NCBI GenBank assembly: GCA_963772065.1
Contig: CAVYVZ010000009.1
Location: forward strand, 62,001-126,000
Reading direction: 5' to 3'
DNA: 64,000 nt
DNA from: CAVYVZ01 sp963772065
GTDB taxonomy: Bacteria > Acidobacteriota > Vicinamibacteria > Vicinamibacterales > UBA2999
Part shown: positions 62,600-64,000 of the stretch, in pieces
How the letters are laid out: every line of letters starts with the position of its first letter
Numbering within the stretch: the first letter of the stretch is position 1
Notes under the pieces: model-generated
Database searches by the model: none
What the model was told of the DNA's origin: nothing
What the model saw: the letters and a program-made list of their open reading frames with translations, nothing else
Made by a program: the position numbers and the translations under genes

Positions 62600-63867
62600 C
62601 GCCGGCGCTGACGCGGCGGACATTCATGCTCTCGTGCGCCGCGCTCGGAACGATCGCGCGTCCGGCGGACCTGTCACCATCGCGCTGGCGCTCTCTCTTC
62701 CCGGCGCTTCAGGCCGCCGACGCCGGCACGATCTATCTCGACAGCGCCGCTACCACGCACCGCGCGCAGCCGGTCCTCGATGCGATCCTCGAGTACTACC
62801 GGGAGGACAACGCGAACCCGGCCCGCGTTCACGCGCGCGCGAGACGCGCCGCGCAGCGCCTCGCCGACGCTCGTCAGACTATTGCCACATTCGTGAACGC
62901 CGCCGACCCGCTCGAGGTGATCTTCACGCGCGGCACGACGGAAGCGGTCAACCTGGCGGCCTCGTCGTGGGGTGGCGCGAACCTGAAATCGGGCGACGAG
63001 GTGCTGCTGACCGTCGCCGAGCATTGCTCGAACCTGCTGCCGTGGACCACGGCCGCGCGCCGCGCCGGCGCGAAGGTCGTCGTCGTCGACGTCGACGACG
63101 AAGGGCAGCTTCGTCTCGACGATCTCGCCAGGAAGTTGTCCCCCCGCACGCGGATCGTGGCGTTCAGCCACGTCTCGAACGTGCTTGGGATCGTCAATCC
63201 GGCGCGCGAGATTTGCCGCCTCGCGCGCGAGGCCGGCGCTCGTGTATTCATCGACGGCGCCCAGGCCGCACCGCACGTCCTCGTCGACGTGCGCGACCTG
63301 CAGTGCGACTTCTATGCGCTGTCGGGACACAAGATGTGTGGGCCGATGGGCTCAGGTGTGCTGTGGGCGCGCCGCGAGATTCTCGAGACGATGCCGCCGT
63401 ACCACGTGGGCAGCAACATGGCGCACGATGTCGAGTTCGATCGCGCGACGTTCGAGCATGGGGCGCTGAAGTTTCAGGCTGGGACGCCTGATGTCGCGCA
63501 GGCAGTCGGCGTCGCGGCGGCCGCTCGGCTGTTGATGTCCTCCCGCGAAGCGCTTCAGCGCGAGGACGAAGCGCTCGTCCGCCGCGGGCTGCGGAGGCTT
63601 CGTGAGGTCCGCGGCCTGCGTCTCCTCGGCCGCGGCATGTCCGATCACCGCGTGCCGGTGTTCGCGTTCGCGCTGAATGGATGGAAGGCGTCCGAGGTGG
63701 CCGCCATGCTCGACGCGCGGGGCATCGCCGTCCGCGCGGGGGACATGGCAGCGCTCCCGCTGTTGAAGCGATTCGGCCTCGCCGAGGCCGTTCGCGCGTC
63801 GGCGTACGTGTACAACACGCCGGAGGACTTGGATCGGCTGTCGGACGCACTGCAGGATCTCAGTTGA
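62596..63867 (+). CDS. Class V PLP aminotransferase-like protein with twin-arginine leader, lacking the desulfurase cysteine
   Basis: The protein of about 423 residues has an N-terminal RRTFMLSCAALGTIARPA, a twin-arginine-like leader. The SufS/CsdA-like fold follows, with TRGTTEAVNLAASSW, FIDGAQAAPH for the PLP Asp and SGHKMCGPMGSGVLW for the Schiff-base lysine. Where cysteine desulfurases carry RxGxxC, this protein reads VRAGDMAALPLLKRFG, with no cysteine. It is therefore unlikely to release sulfur from cysteine. It overlaps the chrB stop (ATGA). A link between ChrB and this enzyme is only positional. Confidence 0.82.
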   Translation: MTPALTRRTFMLSCAALGTIARPADLSPSRWRSLFPALQAADAGTIYLDSAATTHRAQPVLDAILEYYREDNANPARVHARARRAAQRLADARQTIATFVNAADPLEVIFTRGTTEAVNLAASSWGGANLKSGDEVLLTVAEHCSNLLPWTTAARRAGAKVVVVDVDDEGQLRLDDLARKLSPRTRIVAFSHVSNVLGIVNPAREICRLAREAGARVFIDGAQAAPHVLVDVRDLQCDFYALSGHKMCGPMGSGVLWARREILETMPPYHVGSNMAHDVEFDRATFEHGALKFQAGTPDVAQAVGVAAAARLLMSSREALQREDEALVRRGLRRLREVRGLRLLGRGMSDHRVPVFAFALNGWKASEVAAMLDARGIAVRAGDMAALPLLKRFGLAEAVRASAYVYNTPEDLDRLSDALQDLS

Positions 63868-63873
63868 GGATCG

Positions 63874-64000
63874 TCAGAACGATAACCGCGCCGCCACCTG
63901 TGTTCTGCGCCCATCCACACGCAGCTGCGCTGTCAGGACGTCGTAGGTCGGGCTCCAGAACGTGTAGTTCGACCGGTCCAGCAGGTTGAATGCTTCCCAC
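63874..64000 (-). CDS. TonB-dependent receptor, C-terminal end (runs off the window)
   Basis: About 41 codons are visible. The end reads EAFNLLDRSNYTFWSPTYDV, then LTAQLRVDGRRTQVAARLSF and a stop. This is the typical last strand pair of a TonB-dependent outer-membrane receptor, ending in phenylalanine as needed for beta-barrel assembly. The rest lies to the right. It converges with the class V gene. Confidence 0.8.
   Translation of the reverse strand, partial: WEAFNLLDRSNYTFWSPTYDVLTAQLRVDGRRTQVAARLSF

Noticed and set aside
62596..63867. Gene as a cysteine desulfurase (SufS/CsdA)
   Set aside because: The required cysteine of the RxGxxC loop is absent, so the desulfurase name is not justified.

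Overview
The window is GC-rich DNA packed with genes, with short intergenic gaps on both strands. It most likely comes from Acidobacteriota, perhaps class Vicinamibacteria. This is inferred from a VWFA-related Acidobacterial-type protein (8276-9280), an M1-like secreted protein (1-956), many signal-peptide-bearing peptidases, a TonB-dependent receptor tail (63874-64000) and two Tat-exported molybdenum hydroxylases. I saw no rRNA, tRNA or CRISPR array.

Layout. 1-8.1 kb (minus strand): M1-like protein, PP2C/SpoIIE phosphatase, Kbl-like enzyme, small membrane proteins, a frameshifted polytopic membrane protein, an AI-2E family transporter and an aminotransferase. 8.2-13.7 kb: VWA protein, OmpA lipoprotein, small ORFs, PAP2 protein, CHRD protein and a Tat-exported class V PLP protein. 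13.85-19.8 kb: a six-gene operon for a molybdenum hydroxylase (2Fe-2S, Mo, FAD subunits) with a cytochrome b, a helical protein and a beta-carbonic anhydrase. 19.9-23.1 kb: RidA, amidohydrolase and MBL-fold hydrolase. 23.3-27.4 kb: a second molybdenum hydroxylase operon ending in a small Cys/His-rich protein. 27.4-37.9 kb: DUF1326 protein, SDR, prolyl oligopeptidase, TMEM175-like channel, DUF2231-Rieske fusion, aminotransferase with MTHFR-like gene, and DPP IV-like peptidase. 37.9-40.1 kb: an IS256-family insertion between two inversely oriented, related minisatellite arrays. 40.1-48.3 kb: a tight plus-strand operon (beta-CASP MBL hydrolase, DPP III, HEAT-cyclophilin fusion, aminotransferase, 4-alpha-glucanotransferase), then an ABC exporter. 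50.4-57.7 kb (minus): MetE-like protein, DinB, GlnRS, TPR protein, RmuC, M28 peptidase. 57.8-64 kb: pseudokinase-like protein, DinB-like protein, M23 lipoprotein, TonB-C lipoprotein, ChrB with an unusual palindromic promoter, a class V PLP protein lacking the desulfurase cysteine, and the end of a TonB-dependent receptor.

Function. The strongest themes are periplasmic redox enzymes (two exported Mo hydroxylases, both with an HCR-type four-cysteine insertion in the FAD subunit) and peptide/protein turnover (S9A, S9B, M49, M28, M23, M1-like). Together they suit a heterotroph that oxidises organic compounds in the periplasm and scavenges peptides.

Sequence quality. At least thirteen single-base frame breaks interrupt otherwise intact, recognisable proteins. 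Correcting each by one base gives an uninterrupted protein of normal length. This points to uncorrected indels in the assembly rather than gene decay, so the broken genes are annotated here as whole loci with the break position stated.
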